Source: Terriglobales bacterium
GTDB lineage: Bacteria; Acidobacteriota; Terriglobia; Terriglobales; Acidobacteriaceae
NCBI GenBank assembly: GCA_025936825.1
Contig: JAICSO010000016.1
Coordinates: forward strand, 1-64,000
DNA: 64,000 nt
Reading direction: 5' to 3'
Shown: positions 62,924 through 64,000 of the stretch, piece by piece
Position numbering within the stretch: the first letter of the stretch is position 1
How the letters are laid out: each line of letters starts with the position of its first letter
Position numbers and translations under genes: made by a program
Notes under the pieces: generated by a model
What the model was told of the DNA's origin: nothing
Database searches by the model: none
What the model saw: the letters and a program-made list of their open reading frames with translations, nothing else

Positions 62924-63817
62924 ATGGGTCACCAACAGAGAATTCATCGTGCATTCGTCCTGATGTTCTTCGCCTGTGCGGGCGTTTTCAGTGCGCGCGC
63001 GGCTGAAGTACGTTCCACCAGCGTAGTCACCTGGCAACCCGCCAAGCTGGTGCGGGGCTCGCCAGTATTGTTTCAGGTCCGAACTCCTGCCGGAGTGAGC
63101 CAACTCTCGGGAAAATGGCTGGGACACGAGATCAAGTTCGAGCCGCTTGCGAACAAGCGGGGCTTCTACGCGCTGGGCGGAATTCCGGTAGAAACCGCCG
63201 CGGGAAGTTATGACCTCGAACTGCAGGGAACCCGTCGCAATGGTGAGTTCAAATTAGTCAAGAAGGTCAGGATCGCTCCTGCCCACTATCCCCGAGTCGC
63301 AATTACCGTTTCAAAGCAGTTCACCGAGCCCAACCCAGAGCAACTGAAACAGATTGCGGCTGACAAGCAAGTAAAGAAGGATGTCTTTTCCCGAACAGGT
63401 CCCGAGCAGCAATGGGCTGGCAACTTTGAACCTCCGGTCAATGCCCCGACCTCCGGCGTGTTTGGAACCGAACGCGTCTTCAACGGTGAAGTTAAAAGCC
63501 GGCATTTAGGACTCGATTATGCCGCCCCGGCTGGAACACCGGTCCACGCAATCAATGCCGGAACGGTATTGCTGGCGCAAAAGCTCTATTTTGAAGGCGG
63601 CTTCATCGTGATCGACCATGGTCAGGGTCTGATGAGCCTCTACCTGCATCTCTCTGATTTCAAAGTAAAAGAAGGCGATGCCGTGACCACCGGGGAGGTA
63701 ATTGCCCAAAGCGGAGCCAGCGGCCGGGCCACAGGAGCTCATCTGCATCTGGCGGTTCGTTGGCAAGGCATTTATCTCGATCCGGCGGTGGTGTTGCATC
63801 TAGCGGTGCCGAAATAG
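62924..63817 (+). CDS. M23-family peptidase (LytM type)
   Basis: 297 residues: signal peptide (FVLMFFACAGVFSARAAE), an N-terminal beta region (~30-160), then the M23 domain with zinc ligands in RHLGLDYAAPAGTPVHAINA (His and Asp) and GAHLHLAV (HxH), and MSLYLHLSDFKV. It cuts peptidoglycan cross-bridges or acts as an amidase activator in the periplasm. All catalytic ligands are seen. Confidence 0.95.
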   Translation: MGHQQRIHRAFVLMFFACAGVFSARAAEVRSTSVVTWQPAKLVRGSPVLFQVRTPAGVSQLSGKWLGHEIKFEPLANKRGFYALGGIPVETAAGSYDLELQGTRRNGEFKLVKKVRIAPAHYPRVAITVSKQFTEPNPEQLKQIAADKQVKKDVFSRTGPEQQWAGNFEPPVNAPTSGVFGTERVFNGEVKSRHLGLDYAAPAGTPVHAINAGTVLLAQKLYFEGGFIVIDHGQGLMSLYLHLSDFKVKEGDAVTTGEVIAQSGASGRATGAHLHLAVRWQGIYLDPAVVLHLAVPK

Positions 63818-64000
63818 CGGCACCGGTTTGGGCACAAATGTTCCGTTTGTTACGTTTTCAGAACTGTTTTCCGTTTACAAGGGTGGCGTTGATCCCAAGA
63901 AAACCTTTTCTCTTTGGCATTTCCTAACGTTGTTCCATTTTCGTAACAAAGCTCCAAAATTGGGGCACATTGCTAAAACTCTGGGTACCCTCTGCCTAGC
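63818..64000. other. Window-end intergenic DNA
   Basis: 183 nt after the M23 gene, AT-richer than average (GTTACGTTTTCAGAACTG), with no coding signal. It probably holds the promoter of a gene beyond the window. Confidence 0.5.

Overview
The window looks like a chromosomal stretch of a soil Acidobacteriota member (class Terriglobia-like, subdivision 1 type). The grounds are two ~1,130-residue Oar-like TonB-dependent receptors with an N-terminal carboxypeptidase-regulatory-like domain, many secreted plant-polymer hydrolases, a complete tolQ-tolR-tolA-like-tolB-pal operon (diderm envelope), moderately high GC, and several hypothetical proteins of a type I associate with this phylum. This assignment rests on protein content only; there is no rRNA gene in the window. 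Layout: 1-4.1 kb carries two tandem paralogous hypothetical genes, a Crp/Fnr regulator, a secreted protein, a cold-shock protein and a discoidin-like protein. 4.1-10.7 kb is a decaying accessory zone: a 3' remnant of a radical SAM gene, a 50-aa orphan gene, a DUF5655-like gene with an in-frame TAG, a multiply broken tolC-type pseudogene, then an intact B12-binding/radical SAM gene, a cupredoxin-DUF2231 membrane fusion and a DUF4142 gene frameshifted in a homopolymer. 10.86-15.98 kb is the residue of an integrative element next to tRNA-Gly(CCC): two truncated genes meeting head to head, a coupling-protein fragment, a CpaF/VirB11 ATPase, an ICMT-like methyltransferase, an excisionase-like protein and a tyrosine recombinase. 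16.0-26.1 kb is an aromatic-acid catabolic island: pobA, cytochrome c, TonB receptor, LysR regulator, a 2,4'-dihydroxyacetophenone-dioxygenase-like cupin, a benzoylformate-decarboxylase-like ThDP enzyme and an AAHS-type MFS transporter. 26.2-31.4 kb holds a GH51 arabinofuranosidase, a TonB-receptor remnant, a bacterial SET-domain protein and otsA/otsB for trehalose. 31.6-33.7 kb is a two-gene ABC-2 exporter; 33.9 kb a transglutaminase-like protein. 35.1-40.3 kb is a polyphosphate cluster: CHAD protein, Ppx/GppA, SixA and Ppk1. 40.3-50.2 kb includes an SGNH hydrolase, a TPR-like secreted protein and a xylan locus (GH10 xylanase with two CBM-like domains and a DUF11 domain, TonB receptor, ROK regulator). 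The receptor and the ROK gene share a near-identical promoter/operator element. 50.4-56.4 kb holds a PRC-barrel protein, the tol-pal operon and a methyltransferase. 56.4-64 kb holds a Tat-type exported glycosidase-like protein, SRPBCC and DHFR-like proteins, a REP-like palindromic element, a membrane-anchored thioredoxin-fold protein with a secreted Cys-rich peptide, a PfkB kinase, glgC and an M23 peptidase. The joint picture is a heterotroph that takes up hemicellulose fragments and lignin-derived aromatics through TonB receptors, degrades them to sugars and protocatechuate, and stores or protects with glycogen, trehalose and polyphosphate. The best candidates for something undescribed are the thioredoxin-fold/Cys-rich peptide pair, the ROK/TonB shared promoter element, the aromatic island with its His-to-Tyr decarboxylase, and the translationally coupled ppk1-sixA pair beside a CHAD gene. 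None of these is proven novel from sequence alone.
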